A DNA stretch of 64,000 nt, taken from assembly GCA_037318855.1 (NCBI GenBank), contig CP134874.1, forward strand, positions 1,364,598 to 1,428,597. Reading direction: 5' to 3'. Source of the DNA: Candidatus Sedimenticola sp. (ex Thyasira tokunagai). Its GTDB lineage: Bacteria > Pseudomonadota > Gammaproteobacteria > Chromatiales > Chromatiaceae. Made by a program: the position numbers and the translations under genes. The notes beneath the pieces were generated by a model. The model saw only the letters and a list, made by a program, of their open reading frames with translations. It did no database searches and had not been told where the DNA came from. This document shows positions 32,893-42,179 of the stretch, piece after piece (position 1 is the stretch's first letter; the number at the start of each line of letters is the position of its first letter).

Positions 32893-34866
32893 TTAAATCA
32901 CGCGGTCATTACCACCATCCACAGGTACTTGTGCCCCTGTGGTTTTGGCAAATAGCCGACTGCACATGGCGGCGGCCAGTTCTGCCACATCATGGGAAGA
33001 GATCTCGGTCTTGAGCAGGTTCTTGGTTTTATACTCCTGTACGGTCATGCCGTAGTGATCGGCTCGTGACTGCAGTACCTCGTCGGTCCAGAGACCGGTA
33101 TCGAAAACGGCATCAGGGTGCAGACTGTTGATACGGATGCCTTCGCCACCCCACTCCAGTGCCGCCACGCGGGCCAGTTGATTCAGTGCAGCCTTGGAGG
33201 CGGAGTATGCCGCCGCACCCGGCCCGGGTGCCGGTACATTCTTGGAACCAATCACCACTACACGGCCATGGGTGGGTGCTAACTTCAGCAGAGGATAACA
33301 CTCGCGCATGATCATCAGGTTGGCGTCCAGATTGACTCCCATTACCTGCCGCCACAGGTCATCATCCAGTGCTTCAATACGTTTGCCGCCTGGGAACATT
33401 CCGGCATTGAGTACCAGCATATCCAGACCGCCATATTGAGTGACTGTCTGATTCAGGGCATGGGTTAGGGCTTCACGATCTGTGATATCGCAGGTTAAAC
33501 CGAGAAAATCGGGACGTTCATAGAGGTTGGCGACATTGTGATTAAGATCCAGGCCGACCACACAGGCACCGCGGGCCAGCAGTGAATCGACACAGGCCTT
33601 GCCAATGCCTGAGGCGGCCCCTGTCACCAACGCCACCTCACCCTGCAACTCTGGAGCTGAGCCGCCTCTGCGAAGCTTGGCCTGCTCCAACTCCCAATAC
33701 TCCACATCAAAGATATCTTTGGCAGGCAGCGCATTCCAACCACCCAGCAGTTCAGCTCGCTGAATGATTTTGACTGTGTGACGGTAGATGTCCGAGATGA
33801 TACCGCTCTCCTTGATACTCTTGCCGACGCTAAGCAGGCCCAGCCCTCTATCCAGGATCACCCGTGGTACGGGGTCTAACATCTGTACTTCCGAGCGGGC
33901 ACTGCTTGCATATTCCTTGAAATAGTCGCTATAGGCGTTGCCATAGGCGGCCACATCAAGCCCCAACATCGGTAGGCGTTTGGTACGGATAACGTGATCG
34001 GGGGTGGCGGGGCCCCGTTGAGAGATGCTGCTTATATCCTCGCGGTGACAGAATTGCATCGCCTCTTGGGAGCGATCTGCCGTCAAAACCACCGGGGTGC
34101 CGGCAGCGACAGAGAGTCGGCGGCGCAGCTCTGCCATCTCATGGATAGCTACAGGCGTTTGAATTACTTCAGGCAACTCCGGGAGCTCCCAGGCGTTGCG
34201 TTTCTTGAGATACTCTTCGGCACGATCTACCAGCGCTATCATGTGCTCGTAGGCGATCTTGGCGCTGTCGCCAAAGGAGAAGATGCCGTGGTTCATTAGA
34301 ATCATACCGATGGTTTTCTCTGTCGCCTGCTGTGCAAACAGCTCTGCTACCATCCGCGCCAAGTCGAAGCCGGGCATCACATAGGGGATGACTACCATCT
34401 CATCGCCGTAGAGTTCCCTGATACGCGCCTCGCCATCGGCGGTGTTGGTGATCGTAACCACAGCGTCGGCATGAGTGTGATCCACATATTTAAAGGGCAG
34501 TGCCGCGTGCAGAATTGCTTCAACTGAGCCGGTGGGGGCCGATGCAAGGGTCTGATGAGTCTTCATCTCATTGACCATCTGGGTATCAGAGAGAGACTCC
34601 AGTTTGGCCAGTTTCAACAGGTGCGCCATGCGAATGGGAGTAAACCCGGGTGCTTCTATACTTCCCAAGTCCCAACCAGAACCTTTGACGTAGAGGATCT
34701 CCTCCTCTTCACCGAGGAGGTTGGTCTCTGTGATTTTTACCGATGTGTTGCCGCCACCATGCAGCACCAGCGAGGGATCGGTGCCCAACAGGCGTGAGCT
34801 GTAGACTCTCTGCTCCAGGTGGCTCTTGTATTGGCTTGCATCGTTGTCGTTCCAAAGACTCTTCAT
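32893..34866 (-). CDS. Bifunctional class II aldolase / short-chain dehydrogenase
   Basis: A fusion of a rhamnulose-phosphate-aldolase-like domain and an SDR domain. The N-terminal part has LHGGGNTSVKITETN, a zinc site YVDHTHADAVVTI and MNHGIFSFGDS. From about residue 420 the Rossmann domain begins with VTGAASGIGKACVDSL, followed by LNAGMF and the catalytic YSASKAALNQLAR. Relatives act on sugar-phosphates or similar hydroxy-acids; the substrate here is not known. It is convergent with gshA, with only 10 bases between. Confidence 0.85.
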   Translation of the reverse strand: MKSLWNDNDASQYKSHLEQRVYSSRLLGTDPSLVLHGGGNTSVKITETNLLGEEEEILYVKGSGWDLGSIEAPGFTPIRMAHLLKLAKLESLSDTQMVNEMKTHQTLASAPTGSVEAILHAALPFKYVDHTHADAVVTITNTADGEARIRELYGDEMVVIPYVMPGFDLARMVAELFAQQATEKTIGMILMNHGIFSFGDSAKIAYEHMIALVDRAEEYLKKRNAWELPELPEVIQTPVAIHEMAELRRRLSVAAGTPVVLTADRSQEAMQFCHREDISSISQRGPATPDHVIRTKRLPMLGLDVAAYGNAYSDYFKEYASSARSEVQMLDPVPRVILDRGLGLLSVGKSIKESGIISDIYRHTVKIIQRAELLGGWNALPAKDIFDVEYWELEQAKLRRGGSAPELQGEVALVTGAASGIGKACVDSLLARGACVVGLDLNHNVANLYERPDFLGLTCDITDREALTHALNQTVTQYGGLDMLVLNAGMFPGGKRIEALDDDLWRQVMGVNLDANLMIMRECYPLLKLAPTHGRVVVIGSKNVPAPGPGAAAYSASKAALNQLARVAALEWGGEGIRINSLHPDAVFDTGLWTDEVLQSRADHYGMTVQEYKTKNLLKTEISSHDVAELAAAMCSRLFAKTTGAQVPVDGGNDRVI

Positions 34867-34880
34867 ATGTAGTTCTTCAA

Positions 34881-34903
34881 GTTGTCAGTTGTCAGTTGTC
34901 AGT
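34881..34903. repeat. Short tandem repeat upstream of the aldolase gene
   Basis: Three and a bit direct copies of gttgtca lie just upstream of the minus-strand aldolase/dehydrogenase start. Copy number could vary by slippage; any effect on expression is unproven. Confidence 0.6.
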
Positions 34904-35005
34904 CGGGACGGAGTGCTCTTGCTTTTAATGTCATCACCGATGGGTGAAAAATGCATGTACCAAAAGATGATGCCCTCCGCGCCGCCTGTTATGCAAGGGG
35001 GCAAG

Positions 35006-35842
35006 CTACACTCTTCTCAATACCCAATCCATTGCTCGTATCGGTAACAACCGTTTTAGGGTACCAAACAGATAGGTTGGGAAAGTGACATAGTAGCGTG
35101 GTTGAGGCCTGGAGCTCTCAAGTGCGTGAATCACCCGTTTCAGCACCGCCTCGGGGGGGAGGGTGAAGGGCACGGCGGGCCCCTCCTTGGTCAGTCGTTC
35201 CTCCATCGCCCGGTAGGCGGTGCTGTGGTGGCTCTCTGTCGGGTCGATGTTTTTTTTGTACATGGTGTAACCGTTGGCACGGAAGCGGCTCTCTATGGGG
35301 CCGGGCTCGATCAGGCTAACATGGATATTGCTACCGTAAAGCTCCAGGCGCAGGGTGTCGCTGAGCCCCTCTAATGCGTACTTGCTGGCGTTATAGGCCC
35401 CCCGGTAGGGGAGGGCGACAAAACCGAGCACTGAGCTATTCTGGATAATTCTCCCCTCTCCCTGACGGCGCATCACAGGTAAGAGCTTTTGGGTCAGCTG
35501 ATGCCAACCAAACAGATTGCTCTCAAACTGCTCACGCAGCACCTCACGGCTGATATCTTCTACTGCACCTGGCTGACCATAGGCGCCATTGTTGAACAAA
35601 CCGTAGAGCTTGCCGCCGGTCTGCTCAAGGAGAGTATCGACAGCGGAGATGATGCTGCCACTCTCTGCCAGGTCCAACTGCAGTGAGTTGAGGCCTTCGG
35701 CCTGCAACCGTGTCACATCCTCTCTCTTTCTGGCGGCGGCAAAGACTGGATAGCCACGCTGTTTTAGCCCCCTGGCGACACAGAGGCCGATACCGCTGGA
35801 GCAGCCGGTGATAAGAACGGGTCTGTTTTCTATGCTGTTCAT
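35006..35842 (-). CDS. SDR-family oxidoreductase
   Basis: A 278-residue short-chain dehydrogenase using NAD(P). Cofactor motif ITGCSSGIGLCVARGL near the N-terminus, NNGAYGQPG in the NAG position, catalytic SSVLGFVALPYRGAYNASKY with Ser, Tyr and Lys, then IEPGPIESRF. The C-terminal part ends in a short hydrophobic-basic stretch. No partner gene shows its substrate. It is of the broad classical type related to E. coli YbbO-like proteins. Confidence 0.85.
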   Translation of the reverse strand: MNSIENRPVLITGCSSGIGLCVARGLKQRGYPVFAAARKREDVTRLQAEGLNSLQLDLAESGSIISAVDTLLEQTGGKLYGLFNNGAYGQPGAVEDISREVLREQFESNLFGWHQLTQKLLPVMRRQGEGRIIQNSSVLGFVALPYRGAYNASKYALEGLSDTLRLELYGSNIHVSLIEPGPIESRFRANGYTMYKKNIDPTESHHSTAYRAMEERLTKEGPAVPFTLPPEAVLKRVIHALESSRPQPRYYVTFPTYLFGTLKRLLPIRAMDWVLRRV

Positions 35843-35922
35843 TGTCTGTCACTTCTTCTAAGAGGCGCTTGTTAAGGGGAGTATTCTCCGGTAGTTGTTC
35901 GTTGGCATCCACTTTTTATGGT

Positions 35923-35949
35923 TAAAGATTTTACCTCTCAGACCGCTAC
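35923..35949 (+). promoter_or_regulatory. FliA (sigma-28) type promoter for the stator operon
   Basis: TAAAGATT, an 11-base spacer, then ACCGCTAC. This matches the flagellar sigma-28 pattern TAAAGTTT-N11-GCCGATAA at 7 of 8 and 5 of 8 positions with exact spacing. It lies about 90 bases before pomA. The match is seen; use by FliA is inferred from the known class of motility genes. Confidence 0.5.
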
Positions 35950-36039
35950 CCTATACAATGTCAACAAGACAATAAAAATAGAGGCCGTGTCGTTATGGCA
36001 TCTTAAGACTCCAGGCGCCCGGAACGAGAAGGAGAATCT

Positions 36040-36801
36040 GTGGACATTGCAACATTAATCGGCCTGCTTGGCGGATTTGGTATTATTATCGGTGCTATCG
36101 CCACCGGCGGCGATGTCATGCTCTTTGTCAACGTGCCGTCGATCCTTATTGTTGTCGGCGGTACCTTCATGGTGACGCTGATGCAGGTGTCACTGAAAGA
36201 CTTTCTGGGCTCGTTTAGTATCGGGATGAAGGCTTTTTTCTATAAAACCGACGATCCCTCACAGTTGATTGAGGAGGCGGTGCAGTTGGCCGATCTGGCG
36301 CGTAAGAACGGCCTGCTCGCCCTCGAAGGGCAAGAGATCAGCAACGCCTTCTTGAAGCAGGGCATCGGCTTCTGCGTTGATGGTCATGATCCCGGTCTGG
36401 TGCAGAAGATGCTGGGCAAGGATATCAGCCTCACCATCGAGCGCCACGAGGTGGGTCAGACCATGTTTAAAAACATGGCGATCATGGCGCCGGCGATGGG
36501 TATGATTGGTACGTTGGTCGGTCTGGTACAGATGCTGGCCAATATGTCCGATCCCGCCAGTATTGGCCCCGCCATGGCGGTGGCGCTGTTGACTACCCTC
36601 TACGGTGCTGTCATCGCCAACGCCTTTGCTCAGCCCCTGGCGGATAAGCTGGCTCGTGCCAGCGCTCTGGAGAAGACCAATAAGTCGCTGATTCTCGAAA
36701 CCATCTCAGGCATTCAGGAGGGGATGAACCCCCGGGTGCTGGAACAGCTGTTAGCCACCTATCTCCCGGCGAGCAAACGCCCCACGGGTGATAAGGAGTA
36801 G
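36040..36801 (+). CDS. pomA: Flagellar stator protein PomA (MotA family)
   Basis: With PomB it forms the ion channel that turns the flagellum. The start is GTG at 36040 with a GAAGGAG site. 253 residues have the four-helix MotA layout: MDIATLIGLLGGFGIIIGAI, VNVPSILIVVGGTFMVTLMQ, and the paired helices MAIMAPAMGMIGTLVGLVQM and GPAMAVALLTTLYGAVIANA. These match sodium-driven PomA better than proton MotA, and no H+-MotA-type extension exists. The next gene begins 9 bases later. Confidence 0.93.
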   Translation: MDIATLIGLLGGFGIIIGAIATGGDVMLFVNVPSILIVVGGTFMVTLMQVSLKDFLGSFSIGMKAFFYKTDDPSQLIEEAVQLADLARKNGLLALEGQEISNAFLKQGIGFCVDGHDPGLVQKMLGKDISLTIERHEVGQTMFKNMAIMAPAMGMIGTLVGLVQMLANMSDPASIGPAMAVALLTTLYGAVIANAFAQPLADKLARASALEKTNKSLILETISGIQEGMNPRVLEQLLATYLPASKRPTGDKE

Positions 36802-36810
36802 GAGACTGCG

Positions 36811-37665
36811 ATGGATGACGAACAAGAGTGTCCGGAATGTGAAGCGGGGCTACCTGCCTGGCTTGCGACCTTTGCTGATCTGATGTCTCTGCTGATGTGT
36901 TTTTTCGTATTGTTGCTCTCCTTCGCGACGATGGATGCCACTCGCTTTAAAAAGATGGCGGAGTCGATGAAAGATGCCTTTGGTGTGCAGCGGGATGTGC
37001 CTGCTTACGACATAGTGATGGGCACCAGCGTGATAAAAACCGAGTTCAGCCCCTCCTCAGTCTCCGACCCCTCACTCATCGATGAAGTTCGTCAGCAGAC
37101 CACCGATGTGGAGAAGCAGCACCTTGATGTCGAGCAGGCAAAGGCTGCAATGGCGGAGCAGATTCAGAAAGAGTTGGAGCAGCAGGCCGAAGAGCTTAAG
37201 GAGGAGTTGAAAGAGGAGATCAGCGAGGGTTTGGTCAATGTAGAGACAGAAGCAGGTCGGGTAATTATCCGTATCCAGGAGAAGGGCTCTTTTTCATCGG
37301 GAAGAGCCAGCCTCAATGCCAATTTCTACGATGTTATGGCACGTATCGGGGATGCTGTGGCCAAGTCACCGGGGAAAGTCGTTGTGGCGGGCCATACTGA
37401 TGATGTGCCGATATCAACAACACGTTTTCGCTCTAACTGGGAACTCTCCTCCGCACGCGCCGTCACGGTGGTACATGCTCTGTTACGTAATTCCGCTATC
37501 GATCCTGCGCGGGTACTGGTAGAGGGGCATGCTGATTCTCACCCTCTGGTTCCCAATGACTCACACGAGAGCCGCTCTAAAAACAGGCGGGTTGAGTTGA
37601 TCATCAAACGGGGTGAGGATACGGATAGTGGCGAGACATTGGATACCGGAGCATCCAAGGGGTAA
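36811..37665 (+). CDS. pomB: Flagellar stator protein PomB (MotB family)
   Basis: Anchors the stator to peptidoglycan. 284 residues: the N-terminal helix has GLPAWLATFADLMSLLMCFF with the ion-binding Asp in the FADLMSLL motif, followed by a plug and linker with a charged coiled segment (about residues 100-145). A C-terminal OmpA-like domain follows with VVVAGHTDDVPI, NWELSSARAVTVVHAL and VEGHADSHPLVPN. The gene order pomA-pomB and the spacing show one operon. Confidence 0.93.
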   Translation: MDDEQECPECEAGLPAWLATFADLMSLLMCFFVLLLSFATMDATRFKKMAESMKDAFGVQRDVPAYDIVMGTSVIKTEFSPSSVSDPSLIDEVRQQTTDVEKQHLDVEQAKAAMAEQIQKELEQQAEELKEELKEEISEGLVNVETEAGRVIIRIQEKGSFSSGRASLNANFYDVMARIGDAVAKSPGKVVVAGHTDDVPISTTRFRSNWELSSARAVTVVHALLRNSAIDPARVLVEGHADSHPLVPNDSHESRSKNRRVELIIKRGEDTDSGETLDTGASKG

Positions 37666-37669
37666 GGAT

Positions 37670-38302
37670 TTGGCTGACAACACAACTATGAATAGAGAAC
37701 AGCGGCTGGAAAATGATGATGATCGGCGTGAATTTTTCCGCATCGATGACAGTATTCACCTGAGTTACCAGCGGATTCCCTCCGAGGATATCCACCAGCG
37801 ACTGGAGAGGCTGGAGCATGGCCTCGACAGTGACTTCACCATTGTCAGTACACTTGCCGCAATCACCCAGCGAATGGCCGGAACTTTACACCAGATTGAA
37901 TCGGTTCGTCCTGGTCTGGCGAGCTACCTGCGCTCTCTGGATGAAAAAATAGAGGTGCTGGGGCGTGCCTTTCTTGTACAGAACACTGATATTGCCGATC
38001 AACCCGCCCATGCAGTTAATCTCAGTGCTACCGGTATGGCATTTCATGCCGCTGAATCGATTGATCAGGGTGTAATGCTGGAGCTGAAAATTCTTTTGAT
38101 GCCGTCAGTTACCGGTATTCTCACCTATGCCGAGGTGGTGGGGTGTGATGAGATTGGTGATGAGAGTGAAGGGCTGCCTTATACTCTGCGGGTTAACTTC
38201 TCTCACCTGCGTGGAGATGACAGGGACGTGCTCATACGCCATGTGGTGCTACGCCAAAGTGCTCTGTTGAGAAAGCAGCGTGAGATGCGTGAGGCGGAGT
38301 AA
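37670..38302 (+). CDS. PilZ-domain protein in the stator operon
   Basis: The N-terminal DDDRREFFRIDDSIHLSYQR carries the arginine-rich RREFFR pattern of c-di-GMP-binding PilZ-type proteins. The C-terminal part (HAVNLSATGMAFHAAE) fits the N/DxSxxG motif: NLSATG. A helical middle segment separates them, which is unlike a minimal PilZ. I place the start at TTG 37670, which has an AAGGGG site at 37657-37662; ATG 37688 is the alternative. Being the third gene after pomAB, it may couple c-di-GMP level to motor function, as YcgR does; that is inference. Confidence 0.75.
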   Translation: MADNTTMNREQRLENDDDRREFFRIDDSIHLSYQRIPSEDIHQRLERLEHGLDSDFTIVSTLAAITQRMAGTLHQIESVRPGLASYLRSLDEKIEVLGRAFLVQNTDIADQPAHAVNLSATGMAFHAAESIDQGVMLELKILLMPSVTGILTYAEVVGCDEIGDESEGLPYTLRVNFSHLRGDDRDVLIRHVVLRQSALLRKQREMREAE

Positions 38303-38311
38303 CAGGTAACT

Positions 38312-38419
38312 CTAGAATCCTCAGTTGACCGCTCTACTCTACGGGTAAGACGTTAACTTTAATTGCACTGACCGTGATTGCCTATTTCACTCTCCGCCCT
38401 GTCCAACTGAGGATTCCAG
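38312..38419. repeat. Palindromic element with 16-bp inverted ends
   Basis: CTAGAATCCTCAGTTG at the left and CAACTGAGGATTCCAG at the right pair with one mismatch over 16 bases. The 76-base interior contains no gene. A 6-bp direct repeat ggtaac flanks the element (38305-38310 and 38420-38425), suggesting a target duplication of a small non-autonomous element. Confidence 0.7.
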
Positions 38420-38442
38420 GGTAACGACAGCAACCTACTTGC

Positions 38443-40065
38443 TTACGCTTTCCCAGTCTCCGCATCGGGGGCAAAATGGATGCTATTCCCCCCTCTCTTT
38501 TTAGCTTTGTACATCGCTTGATCAGACTCGATTATCAACTGGTCCGGGGTTGTACCGTGTTGCGGATAGATGGCGATGCCAATACTGCAACCCACAAGTA
38601 GTTGCGCTCCATCGATAGCAAAGGGCTTCTTGATAGTGGCCTGGATTTTATTGGTTACCCTGGCAATATCCTTGCGACTACCGGCCTCTGTCAACACCAG
38701 CACAAATTCATCTCCACCGTACCTGGCAACGGTGTCAGCCTTACGTACAGTTAGTTGCAGTTTTACGCTGATCTGTTGTAGCAGTTTATCTCCCATCCTG
38801 TGCCCCAAGTCATCGTTGATCGCCTTGAAGCCATCGAGGTCGATAAAGAGAACCGCGATATGCTGGCTGTAACGCTTGGCTTTTTCTATTGCTACTTCCA
38901 GACGGTCAAGCAGTAGTACCCGATTGGGTAGATCGGTAAGGACATCGTGGCTGCCAAGATGCTTGATCTGCTCCTCCATGACTTTCCGCTCTGTCACGTC
39001 ATGGACGATGGCGTAGACCAGGCTACGACCTTTCAGTCTGATCGGATTGGAGTAAATTTCTACGTCCCGAATCAATCCCGTTGCCAGTTGATGTTTAAAC
39101 AGACAATAGGCGCGTCCCTCCTCCTTGGCTTTTGTCTGCTCCTCTGCAACCTCAGCCGGCGAGAGGGTGTTGACGGCGGCTATTTTCATCAGCTTTATAT
39201 CTTCCCGATGATAGCCGTAGTACTCACAGGCGGCATCATTGGCATCGATAATCTGGCCGTCCTTGGCGTCAAGGATCAGTTGAATGGCCCTGCTTCCGGT
39301 AAACAGCTTATGATAGCGGTCTTCATTCTCTCTCAGCTCTTTTTCCACCACTGCCCGGTCGTCGATCTCTGATAGCAGCATCCGTAGGCGGCGCCAGATC
39401 TTTTTATGGGAGTAGATTGCCAGTAGTAGAAGGGCGAAAGAGACAAGAGTGACGATACTCCCCAGAAGCAGGTCACGCTGATCTTGCCATTTTGTACCGG
39501 CTGCTGCGAGTATCGCCTGTTCCGGTGTAGAGAGGCCGATGGTCCAAATATTGGCCCCGATTTTTATTGAACTCCAGGCAGCGTGCTCAGGCTGTCGACC
39601 GCTGCCCGGGATATACCACCCACCCGATTCACTACCGAGTGTAATGCCTTCAATCAGTTCATCAAGGTGACCGGCACCACGTGGGGAGAGGGAAGAGAGG
39701 ATCTCTTTTATGCTCTTCCCCCTGTTGTTTTCTGAGAAAGGGGCATCTCTTCCATATCGTAATGCACCGTTATGAAAAAGCCAGACATTGGTTTCCGGGT
39801 ATAACTTCAGGGGAAGGATGGTGTTTTTGAGCACCTCGTCCTCGGCTTGTTGTCTAGCCTCCGGGCCGAGAGTTGTGATGCGGTGCTCTATCCAAATTCT
39901 GGCGGCGTGGGCTGCACCCCGTGCTGTGATCATCTCGATGGTGGTAAAGGCGTTAAGTTCCTCTTCTATGCGCTGTTGTCGATGCTCATGGATACCCCAC
40001 CAAACCATTGAGTTGACTGCTGCAAAGGTCAGCAGATAAGCGATGATCTTGGGTGACGTCACCAT
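38443..40065 (-). CDS. Membrane PAS-GGDEF diguanylate cyclase
   Basis: Likely makes c-di-GMP in response to a periplasmic or membrane signal. 540 residues: transmembrane helix near residue 15, a periplasmic cache-like sensor region (about 35-190, with WLFHNGALRYGRDA), a second transmembrane helix (LLLGSIVTLVSFALLLLAIY), a PAS domain (DRYHKLFTGSRAIQLIL), then GGDEF with RYGGDEFVLVL. The inhibitory RxxD site (RKAD five residues upstream) is present. ATG 40065 has an AGGGAG site; a longer frame from 40113 lacks one. Confidence 0.92.
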   Translation of the reverse strand: MVTSPKIIAYLLTFAAVNSMVWWGIHEHRQQRIEEELNAFTTIEMITARGAAHAARIWIEHRITTLGPEARQQAEDEVLKNTILPLKLYPETNVWLFHNGALRYGRDAPFSENNRGKSIKEILSSLSPRGAGHLDELIEGITLGSESGGWYIPGSGRQPEHAAWSSIKIGANIWTIGLSTPEQAILAAAGTKWQDQRDLLLGSIVTLVSFALLLLAIYSHKKIWRRLRMLLSEIDDRAVVEKELRENEDRYHKLFTGSRAIQLILDAKDGQIIDANDAACEYYGYHREDIKLMKIAAVNTLSPAEVAEEQTKAKEEGRAYCLFKHQLATGLIRDVEIYSNPIRLKGRSLVYAIVHDVTERKVMEEQIKHLGSHDVLTDLPNRVLLLDRLEVAIEKAKRYSQHIAVLFIDLDGFKAINDDLGHRMGDKLLQQISVKLQLTVRKADTVARYGGDEFVLVLTEAGSRKDIARVTNKIQATIKKPFAIDGAQLLVGCSIGIAIYPQHGTTPDQLIIESDQAMYKAKKRGGNSIHFAPDAETGKA

Positions 40066-40184
40066 TATCTCCCTGAAAATACTCCATTGTCTGTCAGTCG
40101 GCCGTACTCCCAACGGCCGTCAAACAGGTGCTGTGAGTAAGTCTAGGACAAAATAGAGTGGTCGGCGGCGCTTTATTACAGAGA

Positions 40185-40613
40185 TCAGCCTGTGAGGTTT
40201 CTGAGGCACTGCAGATAAGCTTGTTCATCCGGCATGCGGTTGGTTCGCTGAGCCTCCCACAGCATCCGCCCCAGGCACTCCATCATCTTATGCTCGGCAT
40301 CGTGGGGATCACCGCATCTACTTACCAGTTGTTGGTAGAGTGTACCAATACCGGAAGGTCTGTCGGTGGAGATTTGCTCCTGCAAGCTGATGTGCATCCC
40401 CATATGAAGGAATGGGTTCTCCTTTCCCCCCTCAGGGAGGAAATCACGGTCGATCTGGTCCTCCCCTTTATTGAGCATGGAGTGGTATTCCGGGTGCAGT
40501 TCGATGATATTGACGATCACCTGCTCCAGCGGTTCCAGTGGCTGCTTTTCTTGGGCTTTTTGCCACGCTTCGGTGAAGAAGCGGCGCATCTGAATGCGGT
40601 CGTTACCAAACAT
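40185..40613 (-). CDS. DUF1841 family protein
   Basis: 142 residues with family features RIQMRRFFTEAW, PLEQVIVNIIELHPEYH, NPFLHMGMHISLQEQISTDRP and HDAEHKMMECLGRMLWEAQR. The histidine-rich helical pattern is typical of this proteobacterial family of unknown function. It stands alone, flanked by a dispersed palindromic repeat on its upstream side. Confidence 0.85.
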   Translation of the reverse strand: MFGNDRIQMRRFFTEAWQKAQEKQPLEPLEQVIVNIIELHPEYHSMLNKGEDQIDRDFLPEGGKENPFLHMGMHISLQEQISTDRPSGIGTLYQQLVSRCGDPHDAEHKMMECLGRMLWEAQRTNRMPDEQAYLQCLRNLTG

Positions 40614-40645
40614 AGTGTTATCCAGTTGATTTGGTTAGATTCAGA

Positions 40646-40787
40646 GTAACTATTCAGCTCACCCCTAAAATCCGCCACTTCTGCGTTACAAAATGATTAT
40701 TTACATCTGTAAACCCACATTTTGCGCCTTGAACTGACGGTTTTTAGGGGCAATCTGAACAGTTACGGCATAGTACTGAATAGTTAC
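40646..40787. repeat. GTAACTATTCAG palindromic element
   Basis: Left arm gtaactattcag-ctca-cccctaaaa-tccg pairs with cgg-tttttagggg-caat-ctgaacagttac. A third end, ctgaatagttac, follows at 40776-40787. It occupies the space between nth and the DUF1841 gene; no gene inside. Such elements end or stabilise transcripts in many genomes. Confidence 0.7.
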
Positions 40788-40815
40788 GATTCAGATTTAC
40801 TTTTTTGGATAAGCA

Positions 40816-41451
40816 CTAATCCAGTTTTTTATCCCGATATTCACACAGGTCTTCAATAATACAGGATCCACAGCGGGGTTTGCGGGCAATACATGTGTAA
40901 CGCCCATGGAGAATGAGCCAGTGATGAGCGTCAAGCATAAACTCTTTTGGGATGTGACGCAGGAGCTTTTTCTCTACTTCCAGTACGTTCTTTCCTGGAG
41001 CGATACGGGTACGGTTGCTGACGCGAAAGATATGGGTATCTACGGCCATTGTCGGTTGGCCGAATGCGGTGTTGAGGATTACATTTGCCGTCTTTCTACC
41101 GACGCCCGGGAGGGCTTCGAGGGCGGCTCTCTCTTCAGGGACCTGACAGCCGTGCTCATGGATGAGCTTCTCACAGGTTTTGATGATATTGGCAGCCTTG
41201 CCGTTAAACAGGCCGATGGTCTTGATGTAGTTCTTCAGACCACTTTCCCCCAGTGCCAGTATCGTTTCCGGGGTATTGGCTACGGGGAATAGCTTGGCAG
41301 TTGCCTTATTGACCCCTTTGTCAGTTGCCTGCGCAGAGAGCACCACGGCAATCAGCAGTTCAAATGGTGAAGTGTAGTTGAGCTCGGTTTTTGGGTTGGG
41401 ATTGTCGGCACGCAGTCGCTCGAAGATCTGCTGGCGAATCTCTCTGTTCAT
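40816..41451 (-). CDS. nth: Endonuclease III
   Basis: A base-excision DNA glycosylase/AP lyase that removes oxidised pyrimidines. 211 residues: helix-hairpin-helix LPGVGRKTANVILN with the catalytic Lys (GRKTA), catalytic Asp in VDTHIFRVSNR, and the C-terminal 4Fe-4S cysteines in CIARKPRCGSCIIEDLC. It closes the rnf operon, a placement found throughout gammaproteobacteria. Confidence 0.97.
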   Translation of the reverse strand: MNREIRQQIFERLRADNPNPKTELNYTSPFELLIAVVLSAQATDKGVNKATAKLFPVANTPETILALGESGLKNYIKTIGLFNGKAANIIKTCEKLIHEHGCQVPEERAALEALPGVGRKTANVILNTAFGQPTMAVDTHIFRVSNRTRIAPGKNVLEVEKKLLRHIPKEFMLDAHHWLILHGRYTCIARKPRCGSCIIEDLCEYRDKKLD

Positions 41452-41480
41452 CCTGGGTCGAGCCGTTGTGCCAACAGCTG

Positions 41481-42179
41481 TCAGCCGGCGCTGGGCGCCA
41501 TCTCCTCTGCTTCACTCTCACTGATGCGGCTACGCCGCTTCTGTTGGCGGCCATCGATGATATTCTTTAGGGCGATCATAAATCCCAGTCCTATGAATGC
41601 ACCGGGGGGCAGTATCGCCAGCAACATCCCTTGGAAGTTATCGCCAAGGGTAATGGTGAGTCCGGCAGCCGCTTCACCGAACATCAGGTCGGCTTGGGAG
41701 AAGAGGGTACCCATACCGATGATCTCACGCATTGCACCAAGGGCAACGAGGGCGAGGGTAAAGCCTATACCCATGGCCAGACCATCGACTATCGCCTTGT
41801 CGACGCGGTTCTTCGAAGCGAATGCCTCAGCACGACCGATGATGGCACAGTTGGTTACAATCAACGGAATGAAGATGCCGAGTATCTTGTAAAGTTCATG
41901 GAACCAGGCATTCATACTCAGCTCCACAGCGGTGACGAAGGAGGCGATGACGATAACAAAGATCGGCAGGCGCACTTCCTTTCGCACCATGTTGCGAATA
42001 AGGGAGACGGTGATGTTGGATAGGGTCAGTACCAGAGTAGTGGCAATACCTAATCCCAGGCCGTTGATAGCGGTGTTGGTTACCGCCAGCAGGGGGCAGA
42101 GGCCGAGCAGTGCCACCAGTGCCTGGTTGTTACCCCAAAGCCCTTCTTTGATCAGAGTTCCGTAACCGGTATCAGCCAT
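41481..42179 (-). CDS. rnfE: Rnf complex subunit RnfE
   Basis: A six-helix membrane subunit of the Rnf electron-transfer complex. The ATG at 42179 ([20 protein letters not shown]) overlaps the rnfG stop by 8 bases; a frame from 42224 adds an unlikely basic tail. Hallmarks are [20 protein letters not shown] and [20 protein letters not shown], the latter with the cysteine that binds the intramembrane Fe-S cluster shared with RnfA. Confidence 0.95.
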   Translation of the reverse strand: MADTGYGTLIKEGLWGNNQALVALLGLCPLLAVTNTAINGLGLGIATTLVLTLSNITVSLIRNMVRKEVRLPIFVIVIASFVTAVELSMNAWFHELYKILGIFIPLIVTNCAIIGRAEAFASKNRVDKAIVDGLAMGIGFTLALVALGAMREIIGMGTLFSQADLMFGEAAAGLTITLGDNFQGMLLAILPPGAFIGLGFMIALKNIIDGRQQKRRSRISESEAEEMAPSAG

